A DNA stretch of 64,000 bases from Vibrio hyugaensis (GTDB lineage: Bacteria > Pseudomonadota > Gammaproteobacteria > Enterobacterales > Vibrionaceae): positions 62,001 to 126,000 of the forward strand of contig NZ_CP025794.1 in assembly GCF_002906655.1 (NCBI RefSeq). The letters are read 5' to 3'. Shown here piece by piece: positions 43,872 to 53,144 of the stretch; the first letter of the stretch is position 1, and the number at the start of each line of letters is the position of its first letter. The notes below the pieces were generated by a model, which saw only the letters and a program-made list of their open reading frames with translations, did no database searches and was not told the origin of the DNA. The position numbers and the translations under genes were made by a program.

Positions 43872-44423
43872 ATGAAAATTGACTTAAGAAAGTCTCCGTT
43901 ACAAATGTTTAGTCGCCAGTTAGTGCGGTTAAAGTATGTACAACACATACAAAATGATCTGGATATCGAAACAACACATAAATTTAATAGCAAAATTAGA
44001 TATTTAAACCAAACTTACGTGTTTCATTTGGTTGCGTATTGGCAAGATTTTGTTGAGTCTCTCGTGCGTCGAAAACTAGCGGATATCACGCCAGATTGTG
44101 GGGCTGATCCTTTAGATGATTCACTTCCTCAGAATGTCGAAAATAAACTGAGATGGTTTAATACTCCTAATACAAAAAATATTGACCAATTACTTAAAGA
44201 TACTCTCGGGTTAACGGAGGCTACGACTTGTTGGAATTCTGAAGGTCTTTCACGTGATGAAGCAAAGGAAAGGCTTGATGGGATCTTATTGTCTCGGCAT
44301 CAAATAGCACATACAGGAGTGACTTCAAAAAAATTGAGCTATGAATCAAACTTTGGAGACATGGAGTTTATTTTTCAGTTAGCTACTCATCTTCAAAAAG
44401 CAGTTGATGAGCACATAGTCTAA
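43872..44423 (+). CDS. RiboL-PSP-HEPN-like protein
   Basis: 183 residues, helical. LSRHQIAHTG supplies the HEPN Rx4H motif (R142-H147), preceded by ERLDGILL, and upstream YVFHLVAYWQDFVESLVRRKL plus FNTPNTKNIDQLLKDTLGL fit the RiboL-PSP-HEPN family. These are predicted RNases of toxin or defence systems. There is no partner gene in the cassette. Confidence 0.8.
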   Translation: MKIDLRKSPLQMFSRQLVRLKYVQHIQNDLDIETTHKFNSKIRYLNQTYVFHLVAYWQDFVESLVRRKLADITPDCGADPLDDSLPQNVENKLRWFNTPNTKNIDQLLKDTLGLTEATTCWNSEGLSRDEAKERLDGILLSRHQIAHTGVTSKKLSYESNFGDMEFIFQLATHLQKAVDEHIV

Positions 44424-44433
44424 AAGTGTCGGC

Positions 44434-44553
44434 TAACAAACTGTTTAAGAGTGATTCGCAACGCGTGGCATTTTTACTATGCGTTGGTTTTAGTGTTTAA
44501 GGTGGTATGCGGCACCTTCGGTATTGCGTCGCTCACACCTTAACAGGGCGTTA
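44434..44553 (+). repeat. attC site, T1
   Basis: 120 bp; inner stem GCGTCGCTCAC differs by one base from most T1 sites. Confidence 0.97.
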
Positions 44554-44980
44554 GTACGGGTTTGACATCAAAGGTCATAAGTTTTGGTGTTTATCTGTTT
44601 TGGCGCTCGTCTTTACACCTTTCAGTTAGTGCCTTTAACGTTCTTTCCGGTGGCACTATATGCGGAGTGTTCGCTTTGATTTCACCGTTTACGGTTTCTA
44701 ACTCTTAGCCTATTTCTTTGGCGCTTTTTCGCTTCCGCTGTACTTCCTAAGTGAATCCTATCTTTCTTTGAGTGTTGCCATCAAAGTGCGAGGATCGAAT
44801 CCTTTTCTAATTTGAAATTTGCAAAGTAGGGCAGCTCAGTGCGTTTTTCTTCAAGCCAACTTCCGTCTTTCAATCGGGGCAAAGTTTTGTAGCTGCCCGT
44901 CTCACTTCAGTGTTCAAGTCCTTTCATATCATGCTACTTTTCAATATCTTGGAGCGCACAAATAGAAGTAGCGCATGTAC
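44554..44980. other. ORF-less cassette family A, copy 7
   Basis: 427-bp body with the same middle variant as copy 1 (TGTTGCCATCAAAGTGCGAGG). No gene. Confidence 0.85.
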
Positions 44981-45100
44981 TAACAAATTGCTTAAGAGTG
45001 ATTCGTAACGCGTGGCATTTTTACTTTGCGGTGGCTTATGTGATTAAGGCGCTGTGCGGTAGCTTTTGTATTGCGTTACTCACACCTTAGCAAGGCGTTA
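44981..45100 (+). repeat. attC site, T7
   Basis: 120 bp; closes A copy 7. Confidence 0.97.
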
Positions 45101-45173
45101 GCTATTAAAGTTGAGTATCACGAAACTACTATGATCTATACTGATGTAAGTCGATGATTGATAGAGGTAAAGT

Positions 45174-45719
45174 ATGAAAAAGTTTTTGACGAAAAGTGCA
45201 GTATTATTAGCTGTGATATCACCTATCGCTTATTCTGCTGACAATACTAATCTTGCGGAAGTTATGTTGTCTTCGCCTTTGGATGACTCACGAGGCTATT
45301 GCTTGGATATCGCTGGCGGAAAAGGATCGAATGCACCAGTAGAAAGAGGATTGCAGGCACATACTTGTTATAACTACACCGGTGAAATACTCGAAGATCA
45401 AGGCTTTGAGGTTTCTCTAATCTCATCAGGTAGCTTTAAAATTTCATATTTCGACGTTTGTATGTCTGCATCGGCTATCGAGGCAGGAGCTTCACTTGAC
45501 CTAGAAGAGTGTAAGGCTTCTGACAATCAAAGCTTTTCTTTGAAGGGTAATGGTCAAATTTCTCCTAATAGCAATCCAAGCCTGTGTATTACTGTCGATA
45601 GTGAAAATAAAAGAGAGGGTCGTGGTGGCTCACCAGTTCATGTGATGAGACCAGTATCTTTACAGCTATGTGACAATAGTGAAAGTGATTATCAGCACTG
45701 GATAATCAAGTCCTTATAA
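45174..45719 (+). CDS. Secreted ricin-type beta-trefoil lectin-like protein
   Basis: 181 residues. Signal peptide 1-22 (ends AYSA-DN). The mature part fits one beta-trefoil: SRGYCLDIAGG, VCMSASAIEAGASLDLEEC and CITVDSENKREG repeats and a closing QLCDN...YQHWIIK with the QxW motif. Six or more cysteines could form disulfides outside the cell. It probably binds glycans. AGAGGTAAAGT precedes the ATG. Confidence 0.82.
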   Translation: MKKFLTKSAVLLAVISPIAYSADNTNLAEVMLSSPLDDSRGYCLDIAGGKGSNAPVERGLQAHTCYNYTGEILEDQGFEVSLISSGSFKISYFDVCMSASAIEAGASLDLEECKASDNQSFSLKGNGQISPNSNPSLCITVDSENKREGRGGSPVHVMRPVSLQLCDNSESDYQHWIIKSL

Positions 45720-45729
45720 AATTAATAGC

Positions 45730-45851
45730 TAACAAAGCATTTAAGAGTGATTCCCAACGCATGGCATTTTTCATTCCATCGTTGGGTTTTGTGTTTACGG
45801 TGGTATGGTTAGGTTTAGTGGTAGCGTTGCTCACACCTTAATGCGGCGTTA
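45730..45851 (+). repeat. attC site, T2
   Basis: 122 bp; 11-bp end match TTAGCTATTAA. Confidence 0.97.
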
Positions 45852-46351
45852 GTCGCCAGAAAAAGCTAGCAGTCAAAATCATGTTTCTAAGCTTAAAATT
45901 TGGCTGATGATCGTTTGATACGCAGGTGCGTCGTCGATGGTCAAAACTTAGTTTCAACTGTTTCAAGTCTAAAGTTTTGTAACTGTCCTAGCGGTTGTTT
46001 TGTTCTTTGGTGCTGACAGAACAGGGCAATCGAGAGTCTGTTTTTGGTTGCAACTCCGCTCGGTGAGTTTGTCGGTACAAAAGCAGATTTACTCGCTGAG
46101 ATGACGCTTTTTCTGGTGTTGTAAATTCCACGTGGTTTCAGTGACTTCGTTGAAAGTCCGCACTGTGAGATTAGCTTTCCAAAAGCGCTTTTTGGTGTTG
46201 TCAGTCCGTTTTCTGCGGCGTTGGCTGTTCCAAGTGGTTTCATTGACTAGCCGCTTTGAGACTACGCCTGACTTAAGTGCATCAAAGCACATAAAGTTTG
46301 TTGTTCGCAAAGTTTAGTTTGGCTTAAAATTGTCGCTCGGTGCCTCGCGAC
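45852..46351. other. ORF-less cassette family C, copy 5
   Basis: 500-bp body, full length. Its two direct repeats end at 46140 and 46242, 102 bp apart, and define the deletion seen in copy 4. Confidence 0.85.
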
Positions 46352-46471
46352 TAACAAACTGCTCAAGAGGGATTCGCAACGCGTGGCATTTTCACTATGC
46401 GTTGAATTTAGTGATTAAGGTGGTTTGCGGCGACTTCGGTATTGCGTTGCTCACCCCTTAGCAGGGCGTTA
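46352..46471 (+). repeat. attC site, T8
   Basis: 120 bp; closes C copy 5. Confidence 0.97.
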
Positions 46472-46481
46472 GTAGGTCAGG

Positions 46482-47039
46482 ATGAATAAACAAAAACTAA
46501 AGCATCTCATTCAGCAAGTTCCTGAGTTGATCGAAACAGCTGAAGTGTGCCAGGAAGTAGGGCTGCCAAACTTCTATATCGCAGGCGGTGCTATTACTCA
46601 AATCATCTGGAACAGTATCGACAGTAAACCGTTTCTTGCTCAAGTTAAAGACTTCGATGTTGTCTATTTCGACAGATCTAATTATATCACTGAAGATGAG
46701 TTCAAAAATCGTATTGGTTCACGGTTGAGTCATAGTGTCGACGTTGATGTAAAAAACCAAGCATTAATACATGAGCGCTATTCTAAGAAGTTTGGTTGTT
46801 CCATCCAGGCATACGAGCGAGTTGAACAAGGTATCGATTCTTGGCTTTCTGCCTTTGCTATTGGGTTCACGCTAGATAGATTAGGAAACATTAAATTGTT
46901 CGCCCCCTATGGGTTAGATGATGCATTTAATATGTTGATCAAACCTAACAAAAAGGCAATGACAGAAGCTAACTACAACAAAATGACCGATGGCTATAAG
47001 GCTAGGTGGCAGAGAGTACAGGTGCTCCCTTGGAGTTGA
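46482..47039 (+). CDS. Nucleotidyltransferase family protein (NTP_transf_6-like)
   Basis: 185 residues, clear paralogue of 25360-25917 along its whole length. AGGAITQIIWNSI (34-46) and VKDFDVVYFD (55-64) are the conserved motifs; RVEQGIDSWLSAFAIGF is nearly the same in both. GTCAGGATG overlaps the start region. The two cassettes have different flanking attC types, so they need not come from a recent duplication. Confidence 0.85.
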   Translation: MNKQKLKHLIQQVPELIETAEVCQEVGLPNFYIAGGAITQIIWNSIDSKPFLAQVKDFDVVYFDRSNYITEDEFKNRIGSRLSHSVDVDVKNQALIHERYSKKFGCSIQAYERVEQGIDSWLSAFAIGFTLDRLGNIKLFAPYGLDDAFNMLIKPNKKAMTEANYNKMTDGYKARWQRVQVLPWS

Positions 47040-47044
47040 CCTAC

Positions 47045-47164
47045 TAACAAACAATTTAAGAGTGATTCGGCACGCGTGGCATTTTTACTATGCGTCGGTT
47101 TTAGTGTTTAAGGTGGTATGCAGAGGCTTAGGTATTGCGTGCCTCACACCTTAATTGGGCGTTA
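47045..47164 (+). repeat. attC site, T5/T4 hybrid
   Basis: 120 bp; outer arms CAATTTAAG / CTTAATTG (T5) around a GGCACGCG / CGTGCC inner stem (T4). 11-bp end match TTAGTAGGTCA. Confidence 0.96.
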
Positions 47165-47186
47165 GGCTATTGAGGAGAATTTGAGC

Positions 47187-47582
47187 TTGAAAACAGTTTG
47201 CGTAGCTCTAAGTATGTTGCTTATTTCATCGCTTGCATATGCAGCAGTCGTTCCTGGTTTTCAGGGGCATTATGAGCGGTATAACAATGATCAATTGGAT
47301 ACTGACACTGCCTTTATTGACTTAACTAAGGTGGGTTCGAACACATACGAACTATCAGGGACATCAGTTTGGGTAGGTGACTCTTCTTCTGGCCTTGTAA
47401 ATTTTGGAGAAATCGACGGAGTTGTAACGTTAAAAGGTAATCAAATAGACTATGACGTTGACGGCTGTACTCTCCAAATTTTATTAGATCAAGATACCCT
47501 CGTAGTTAGCAAAGACAACGGTTGTGGCGGGCTAAATGTCACCTTCAATGGGACGTACGTGAGAACCTCAGATAGTCAATAG
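47187..47582 (+). CDS. Exported hypothetical protein
   Basis: 131 residues from the TTG at 47187, nine bases after GAGGAG (the TTG at 47181 is only three away). A signal peptide (about 1-19, ends LAYA-AV) leads a small beta-rich domain with two cysteines (C94 and C113 or nearby) that may pair. No family recognised. Confidence 0.75.
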   Translation: MKTVCVALSMLLISSLAYAAVVPGFQGHYERYNNDQLDTDTAFIDLTKVGSNTYELSGTSVWVGDSSSGLVNFGEIDGVVTLKGNQIDYDVDGCTLQILLDQDTLVVSKDNGCGGLNVTFNGTYVRTSDSQ

Positions 47583-47584
47583 CC

Positions 47585-47704
47585 TAACAAACTGTTCAAG
47601 AGGGATTCGCAACGCGTGGCACTTTTACTATGCGTTGGTTTTAGTGGTTAAGGTGGTATGCGGCAACTTCAGTATTGCGTTGCTCACCCCTTAACAGGGC
47701 GTTA
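47585..47704 (+). repeat. attC site, T1b
   Basis: 120 bp; 10-bp end match TTAGGCTATT. Confidence 0.97.
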
Positions 47705-47721
47705 GGCATCAAGGAGGATGA

Positions 47722-48168
47722 ATGAATCGTCGAGAGAACAAATGTCTCATAGCATCTTCAGCGTGTTGCTTTTTGGCAGCATTAGCTCATTTTGGGTGTA
47801 TTGTGTTTGGAGCTGACTGGTATCGAATGTTCGGGGCTGGAGAAGCGATGGCACAAATGGCGGAGCAAGGACTTTGGTACCCTACATTGGTCACGCTTAC
47901 AATTGCAGCAGTTTTGTGTATCTGGGGCACTTTTGCGTTGGCGGGAGCGGGCGTAATAAAGACACTTCCATTTACGCGTTCCATTTTAGTAGTGACAACA
48001 AGTGTTTTTCTCCTGAGAGCATTTTCATTTCCGGCACTAATGCCAAGCTTTCCAGATAATTCCTTAACTTTTTGGCTGGTAAGTTCAGGTATCTGTTTGT
48101 TAATAGGTAGCTTGTTTGCAGTGGGTACGAAACAAGAGTGGTCTAGGCTCACTCAGGCAAATGCCTAA
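47722..48168 (+). CDS. Four-helix membrane protein
   Basis: 148 residues, AAGGAGGATGA upstream. Hydrophobic helices at about 9-30, 53-77, 84-106 and 117-134. The first is cysteine-rich (SSACCFLAALAHFGC). Similar small integral proteins are widespread in proteobacteria; function unknown. Stop in the attC. Confidence 0.82.
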   Translation: MNRRENKCLIASSACCFLAALAHFGCIVFGADWYRMFGAGEAMAQMAEQGLWYPTLVTLTIAAVLCIWGTFALAGAGVIKTLPFTRSILVVTTSVFLLRAFSFPALMPSFPDNSLTFWLVSSGICLLIGSLFAVGTKQEWSRLTQANA

Positions 48169-48285
48169 CAAACTGTTTAAGAGTGATTCGCAACGCGTGG
48201 CATTTTCATTATGCGTTGGTTTAAGTGATTAAGGTGGTATGCGGCGGCTTCGGTATTGCGTTGCTCACACCTTAACAGGGCGTTA
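48166..48285 (+). repeat. attC site, T1
   Basis: 120 bp; 8-bp end match TTAGGCAT. Confidence 0.97.
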
Positions 48286-48322
48286 GGCATACAAGGTTAT
48301 TTTTAGCTTACAGGTCAAGTTT

Positions 48323-48757
48323 ATGAGTTGGGCAAAATTAAAAACGGGTATTATTATAGTTTTGGTCATCCTCATTTCTGAGGCAATTAGGCTATACACT
48401 GGGCTTCCTATAACAATAATTGATATTGGGGTGCTGCCTATCACATGTTTGCTAATTTATTGTATGAAATATTATAGGTCTCCTTTTAGTAAAACATATA
48501 AAGATACGGATAATCACCAACAACAAACGCCTTTGCAGCTAATTGGGTTCTTGCTTTTTACAATTATCTTAGCAGCAATGGGTAGCTGGATAGCTTGGCT
48601 TGGAATTCAAGCTCCTCTACAGTACTTCTCGAGTGTTAAAGGAGCTGCCCATGGATATACATTAATTCAAATTGGTGGTTTAACTGCTTTATACAGTATG
48701 TGGGGAGCACTTGTTTTCCTATTTAGGCTAGTTAGCTTACGTGATAAGTCTGCCTAA
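48323..48757 (+). CDS. Four-helix membrane protein
   Basis: 144 residues with helices at about 7-24, 29-47, 71-95 and 114-136. It is unrelated by eye to the preceding cassette's membrane protein. Stop in the attC. No function. Confidence 0.78.
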   Translation: MSWAKLKTGIIIVLVILISEAIRLYTGLPITIIDIGVLPITCLLIYCMKYYRSPFSKTYKDTDNHQQQTPLQLIGFLLFTIILAAMGSWIAWLGIQAPLQYFSSVKGAAHGYTLIQIGGLTALYSMWGALVFLFRLVSLRDKSA

Positions 48758-48875
48758 CAAACTGTTTAAGAGTGATTCGCAACGCGTGGCATTTTTACTA
48801 TGCGTTAGGTTTTAGTGATTAAGGTGGTATGCGGCGGCATCGGTATTGCGTTGCTCACCCCTTAACAGGGCGTTA
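48755..48875 (+). repeat. attC site, T1/T1b mixed
   Basis: 121 bp; left arm CTGTTTAAGAGTG with right arm CACCCCTTAACAG, so the two arms come from different subtypes and the stem has mismatches. Confidence 0.95.
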
Positions 48876-48892
48876 TGTGCTTGGGAGGAAAA

Positions 48893-49396
48893 ATGTCAGT
48901 TTGGCAAAAAATCATTAGTGAAGTTGAAACAAAAGTTAATAATCAAAAGCTTCACACACTAGGCGAAATGAAGGAAATAGTATCGAATAAAGATTCTGGC
49001 TTTTACTGGATTTACACAAGGATACCGGCTCAAAAGTTCCTTGATTGTTCTGCTCCAGATAATTTAGTTCATATTGACTTCGCTGAACTAGCAAAAGTAA
49101 ATCTTCCTTTTGAGTGGACTATAAAGCAATTTGACGATGATTATTGGTGTGTCTACAACGGTAAAGGTAAAGCTTTGCGAGATAGATTGGCGGCAGCATT
49201 TACTAATACTCAAGGCGCAACAGGAAAACTCGCTTTAGAGCGATGTTTTGAGGTTGATGAGTTTCGCGTTAAGTTTGTAATTTGTGATAGTTCAGATGAG
49301 CAGTATGGTATTAGGTGGGCATATGCGGGCATTGAACGAGACTTAGAGAGGGTTTGGCGATTGAATAATGGTTGGCCATTTTTGTGTCGCACATAA
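48893..49396 (+). CDS. Divergent GIY-YIG-like protein
   Basis: 167 residues from the ATG at 48893 (GGGAGGAAAA). GFYWIYTRI (about 36-44) and WCVYNGKGKALRDRLAAAF (about 85-103) resemble the two halves of a GIY-YIG fold with a long insertion, including the arginine after the second motif. This is a weak match; the fold is plausible, catalysis is not shown. Stop in the attC. Confidence 0.65.
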   Translation: MSVWQKIISEVETKVNNQKLHTLGEMKEIVSNKDSGFYWIYTRIPAQKFLDCSAPDNLVHIDFAELAKVNLPFEWTIKQFDDDYWCVYNGKGKALRDRLAAAFTNTQGATGKLALERCFEVDEFRVKFVICDSSDEQYGIRWAYAGIERDLERVWRLNNGWPFLCRT

Positions 49397-49513
49397 CAAA
49401 CTGTTTAAGAGTGATTCGCAACGCGTGGCATTTTCACTATACGTTGCGTTTAGTGTTTAAGGTGGTATGCGGCGGCTTAGGTATTGCGTTGCTCACACCT
49501 TAACAGGGCGTTA
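49394..49513 (+). repeat. attC site, T1
   Basis: 120 bp; 8-bp end match TTATGTGC. Confidence 0.97.
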
Positions 49514-49940
49514 GTACGGGTTTGACATCAAAGGTCATAAATTTCGGTGTTGATCTGTTTTGGCGCTCGTCTTTACACCTTTCAGTTTGTACCTTTCACG
49601 TTCTTTCCGGTGGCACTATATGCGGAGTGTTCGCTTTGAATTCACCGTTTACGGTTTCTAACTCTTAACCTATTTCTTTGGTGTTTCTCCATTTTTGTGG
49701 CGGCTTCTGAGTGAACCTTGCTTGCAATTGGTGCTGCCATCAAAGTGCGAGGAACGAATCCTTTTCTAATTGGAAGTCAGTAAAAGTAGGGGAGTTCAGT
49801 GCGTTTTTCTTCTAACCCACTTTCGTATCTCAACGGAGGTAAAGTTTTGTAGCTGCCCGTCTCACTTCAGTGTTCAAAGCCTTTCATATCATCTCAGTTT
49901 TCAATATCTTGGAGCGCATAAATAGAAGTAGCGCATGTAC
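49514..49940. other. ORF-less cassette family A, copy 8
   Basis: 427-bp body; its middle joins a copy-3-like left part to the GCTGCCATCAAAGTGCGAGG of copies 1 and 7, a sign of mosaicism. No gene. Confidence 0.85.
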
Positions 49941-50060
49941 TAACAAATTGCTTAAGAGTGATTCGTAACGCGTGGCATTTTTACTTTGCGGTGACTTATG
50001 TGATTAAGGCGCTGTGCGGTAGCTTTTGTATTGCGTTACTCACACCTTAGCAAGGCGTTA
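49941..50060 (+). repeat. attC site, T7
   Basis: 120 bp; closes A copy 8. Confidence 0.97.
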
Positions 50061-50109
50061 TGTGTCCGAGTAGCGCGACCAAATTTTTTTACTAACTAAT
50101 GAGAAATCT

Positions 50110-50571
50110 ATGAAATTAAGAAATACTGTATTCCTGCTATTTTTTAGTACGTTTTTTTCGTTTCCCTCATTTTCAAATCCATGTGCATATATGATTCCTG
50201 TCGTTAGTTCTGGGTTTAAATTATCGTATTTTCGAGGTCTAGCTGCTGCTGCGGATAGTTGCATGCCCATAAATGAGTATAAGTCACCAGCATGTCCATC
50301 CCTTGAATCCAAGTTTGGTGTCGACTTAAACCGTTTCAAAAGTGATGATGATTATCGAGCATATATAAAACTATTAGCGCATGAACCGATACGAAAACAT
50401 GTAAATAATTCATTAGTAAGTGCAAGGCTTATGCTAGAAGAGTTGGAAAGTTCCGGAAATGAATTGGTCGTTGATGAAATGTTAAAGCTTAAAAGGTTAG
50501 GTCCTAACATTTCAATTGATGCTATTGGGAGTTCAATGTCTCGTATAAAAGGGGCAGGGCTCTGCCTATAA
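50110..50571 (+). CDS. Exported hypothetical protein
   Basis: 153 residues. Signal peptide about 1-22 (VFLLFFSTFFSFPSFS-NP). The mature protein is helical with several cysteines (NPCAYM, DSCMP, PACPS, final GLCL). Its cassette ends match over 7 bp. No family recognised. Confidence 0.75.
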   Translation: MKLRNTVFLLFFSTFFSFPSFSNPCAYMIPVVSSGFKLSYFRGLAAAADSCMPINEYKSPACPSLESKFGVDLNRFKSDDDYRAYIKLLAHEPIRKHVNNSLVSARLMLEELESSGNELVVDEMLKLKRLGPNISIDAIGSSMSRIKGAGLCL

Positions 50572-50581
50572 GGATCGCACA

Positions 50582-50672
50582 TAACAAAGCATTTAAGAGT
50601 GATTCGCAACGCTTGGCATTTTCGCTTCGCTCAAGTATAGCCAAGCGTTGCTCACACCTTAATGCGGCGTTA
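50582..50672 (+). repeat. attC site, T2s
   Basis: 91-bp short form; closes the exported-protein cassette. Confidence 0.96.
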
Positions 50673-50953
50673 TTTCCGCAACGGATCTCTCAGGCTGAAT
50701 GTACGTGGTTGTAGCCTAAGAGTGAAAGTGGCGGGGTAATAGGTTGGAAAAGCGGCGAAAAGGGCGAATATTGGTCATTTCCATGCTAGCCTTAAAGCGC
50801 ACCTTAATATGGCGCAGCAATTAAAGAGTGACGCTAAAGCGATTTAAGGTAGTGAGCTGCCAAATACTTCGGCTTCGATTTTTGCCTGCATACCGAAAAT
50901 TCCTCGTCATATCAAAAGATTAGGCGTAAACATAGCCGACTTTAGTTGCGGAA
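50673..50953. other. ORF-less cassette family D, copy 2 (9-bp deletion)
   Basis: 281-bp body. It lacks TTTAAGCGC from the AAAGCGCTTTAAGCGC palindromic segment; otherwise I see no difference from the other D copies. Confidence 0.85.
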
Positions 50954-51076
50954 TAACAAGACGTTCAAGGCGATTCGAAACGCATTGGGGTTTTAGTGCC
51001 TAAATAGGCACGGATTTATCAGAGTTTATTTTAGGTTAGGGTGGATCTGCGTCTCTCACACCTTAACTGCGCGTTA
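50954..51076 (+). repeat. attC site, T9
   Basis: 123 bp; closes D copy 2. Confidence 0.96.
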
Positions 51077-51094
51077 TGCATATTAGAGAGAATA

Positions 51095-51607
51095 ATGAAC
51101 TCATACACGAGCGAATGTAAAAGGTTGTCTATCAATGCACGAGCTGCAATTGGTCTGCTTGTCTTTGAGCGCTTCTGTGTTCTTCATGATTTAAAACTTC
51201 ATGATAATCAGGAGTTTTTAGAGCACTTATGGGATTGGTTTCTCGTTGATGGTCCAGACGAATTCGAGCCTTGGGAATCTAAACGACCAACTTTAGTAAA
51301 TTGCGGGCTAGGTGACGAATTTTCCGAGGATTTACTGCTTTCCCTTGCTCAAAACGGTATCGGCGAGAGTCAATTTAGGACTATTGTCAGTGGGGTGACC
51401 GATATTTTATGGGGTAGTTTTTGGGGATCGGCTGAAAACGAACAATCAATGGTTGCACTTGAAAATGTCATTTCAGCTAGTGGTATAGAACAAATGCCGG
51501 TTTTGACACCCTTCAAGTTCTCATTGTTTTCACAAAACGATGGTTGGGGTGACAAAATCACACCTCAAGATTTGGAGTTTTGGCGCACCTGTGTGAAATA
51601 TGCATAA
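51095..51607 (+). CDS. Hypothetical protein, immunity-like size
   Basis: 170 residues from the ATG at 51095 (AGAGAG upstream). Soluble, acidic and helical, with many tryptophans and phenylalanines (LWDWFLVDGPDEFEPWE). The composition recalls polymorphic-toxin immunity proteins, but I cannot assign a family. Stop in the attC. Confidence 0.7.
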   Translation: MNSYTSECKRLSINARAAIGLLVFERFCVLHDLKLHDNQEFLEHLWDWFLVDGPDEFEPWESKRPTLVNCGLGDEFSEDLLLSLAQNGIGESQFRTIVSGVTDILWGSFWGSAENEQSMVALENVISASGIEQMPVLTPFKFSLFSQNDGWGDKITPQDLEFWRTCVKYA

Positions 51608-51724
51608 CAAATTGTTCAAGAGTGATTCGGCACGCGTGGCATTTTTACTATGCGTCAGGTTTCGTGGTTAAGGTGGTATGCGGAGGCTTCTGTATTGCGT
51701 GCCTCACACCTTAACAAGGCGTTA
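51605..51724 (+). repeat. attC site, T4
   Basis: 120 bp; 11-bp end match TTATGCATATT. Confidence 0.97.
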
Positions 51725-52223
51725 GTCGCCAGAAAAAGCTAGCAATCAAAATCATGTTTCTGAGCTTAAAATTTAGCAGCTGTTTGCTTGGTACACCGAT
51801 TAATCGTCGATCATCAGAACTTAGTTTTAGCTGTTTTAAGTCCAAAGTTTTGTAACTGTCCTAGCGGTTGTTTTGTTCTTTGGTGCTGACAGAGCAGGGC
51901 AATCGAGCGTCTGTTCTTGGTTGCAAATCTGCTCGGCGAGTTTGTCGGTACAAAAGCCGATTTACTCGCTGAAATGACGTTTCTCTGGTGTTGTAAATTC
52001 CACGTGGTTTCAGTGACTTTGTTGAAAGTCCGCACTGCGAGATTGGCTTTCCAAAAGCGCTTTTTGGTGTTGTCAGTCCGTTTTCTACGGCGTTGTTTGT
52101 TCCAAGTGGTTTCATTGAGTAGTCGCTTTGAGACTACGCCTGACTTAAATGCATCAAAGCACATAAAGATTGTTGTTCGCAAAGTTTAGTTCGGCTTAAA
52201 ATTGTCGCTCGGTGCCTCGCGAC
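51725..52223. other. ORF-less cassette family C, copy 6
   Basis: 499-bp body. A one-base loss (GACGTTTCTCTGG) shifts the minus frame so that two frames of other copies fuse to 122 codons here, evidence against selection on one frame. Confidence 0.85.
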
Positions 52224-52343
52224 TAACAAACTGCTCAAGAGGGATTCGCAACGCGTGGCATTTTTACTATGCGTTGAATTTAGTGATTAAGGTGGTTTGC
52301 GGCGGCTTCGGTATTGCGTTGCTCACCCCTTAGCAGGGCGTTA
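52224..52343 (+). repeat. attC site, T8
   Basis: 120 bp; closes C copy 6. Confidence 0.97.
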
Positions 52344-52366
52344 TACACTTATAAGGAAGTAATAGA

Positions 52367-52975
52367 ATGAGTCAGATTTCATCGATAGAACAGCTACTGG
52401 ATATATACCCTAAGCCGAATGACAAAGCTAAAAATAAGGTATTAAGTAAGTTAGATCGTCATTCGATAACAATGATCGAAAATTGCCATTTTTGTATCCT
52501 TTCAAGTACAGACGTTTATGGCTTTACAGATATATCACCAAAAGGTGGTGCTCCTGGATTTGTTAAAGTTTTGGATCAGTCAACAATCTTGATACCAGAT
52601 AGTAGTGGTAACAACCGAATTGATAGCCTTAAGAATATTGTTAGTAACCCTAAAGTGGGGATGATGTTCATGGTTAAAGGGATCGATGAAGTCGTACGTT
52701 TAAAGGGTCATGCAACTATCCATACAGAAGCTGAACTATTTGCTCTTTGTCCCGATGGTAACAAAGAACCTAAGGTCGTTGTGAAAGTTGTAGTTGAAAG
52801 CGCGTACTTCCATTGTGCTAAAGCTATTATGCGTGGGAAGTTGTGGTCTAACGATTTTCAAGTTGACCGTTCAATATTGCCATCATTAGCTGAAATCATA
52901 AAAGAACAGCAGAAGTTAGGTGGAGACTACGTTAGCCAAGAACAAATGCTGACTTACTACGAGTCTAGCCTTTAG
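52367..52975 (+). CDS. Pyridoxamine 5'-phosphate oxidase-like flavoprotein
   Basis: 202 residues. HFCILSSTDVYGFTDISPKGGAPGFVKVLDQSTILIPDSSGNNRIDSLKNIVSNPKVGMMFMVKG (about 41-104) is the split-barrel FMN-binding core of the PPOX family (MSMEG_1061-like subgroup). It probably binds FMN or F420 and reduces or oxidises a small molecule. AAGGAAG precedes the ATG. Confidence 0.88.
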   Translation: MSQISSIEQLLDIYPKPNDKAKNKVLSKLDRHSITMIENCHFCILSSTDVYGFTDISPKGGAPGFVKVLDQSTILIPDSSGNNRIDSLKNIVSNPKVGMMFMVKGIDEVVRLKGHATIHTEAELFALCPDGNKEPKVVVKVVVESAYFHCAKAIMRGKLWSNDFQVDRSILPSLAEIIKEQQKLGGDYVSQEQMLTYYESSL

Positions 52976-52983
52976 CACGTGTA

Positions 52984-53103
52984 TAACAAACTGTTCAAGA
53001 GGGATTCACAACGCGTGGCATTTTTACTATGCGTTGGCTTATGTGTTTAAGGTGGTATGCAGCAGCTTCAGCATTGCGTTGTTCACCCCTTAACAGGGCG
53101 TTA
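52984..53103 (+). repeat. attC site, T1b
   Basis: 120 bp; 8-bp end match TTATACAC. Confidence 0.97.
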
Positions 53104-53144
53104 GCTATTTTGGTTAAAATTGGTACACATAATAAGGTAAAAAT

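Noticed and set aside
47787..48152. 121-codon minus-strand frame opposite the membrane protein gene at 47722
   Set aside because: Shadow of a better-supported gene with a strong ribosome binding site and membrane helices.
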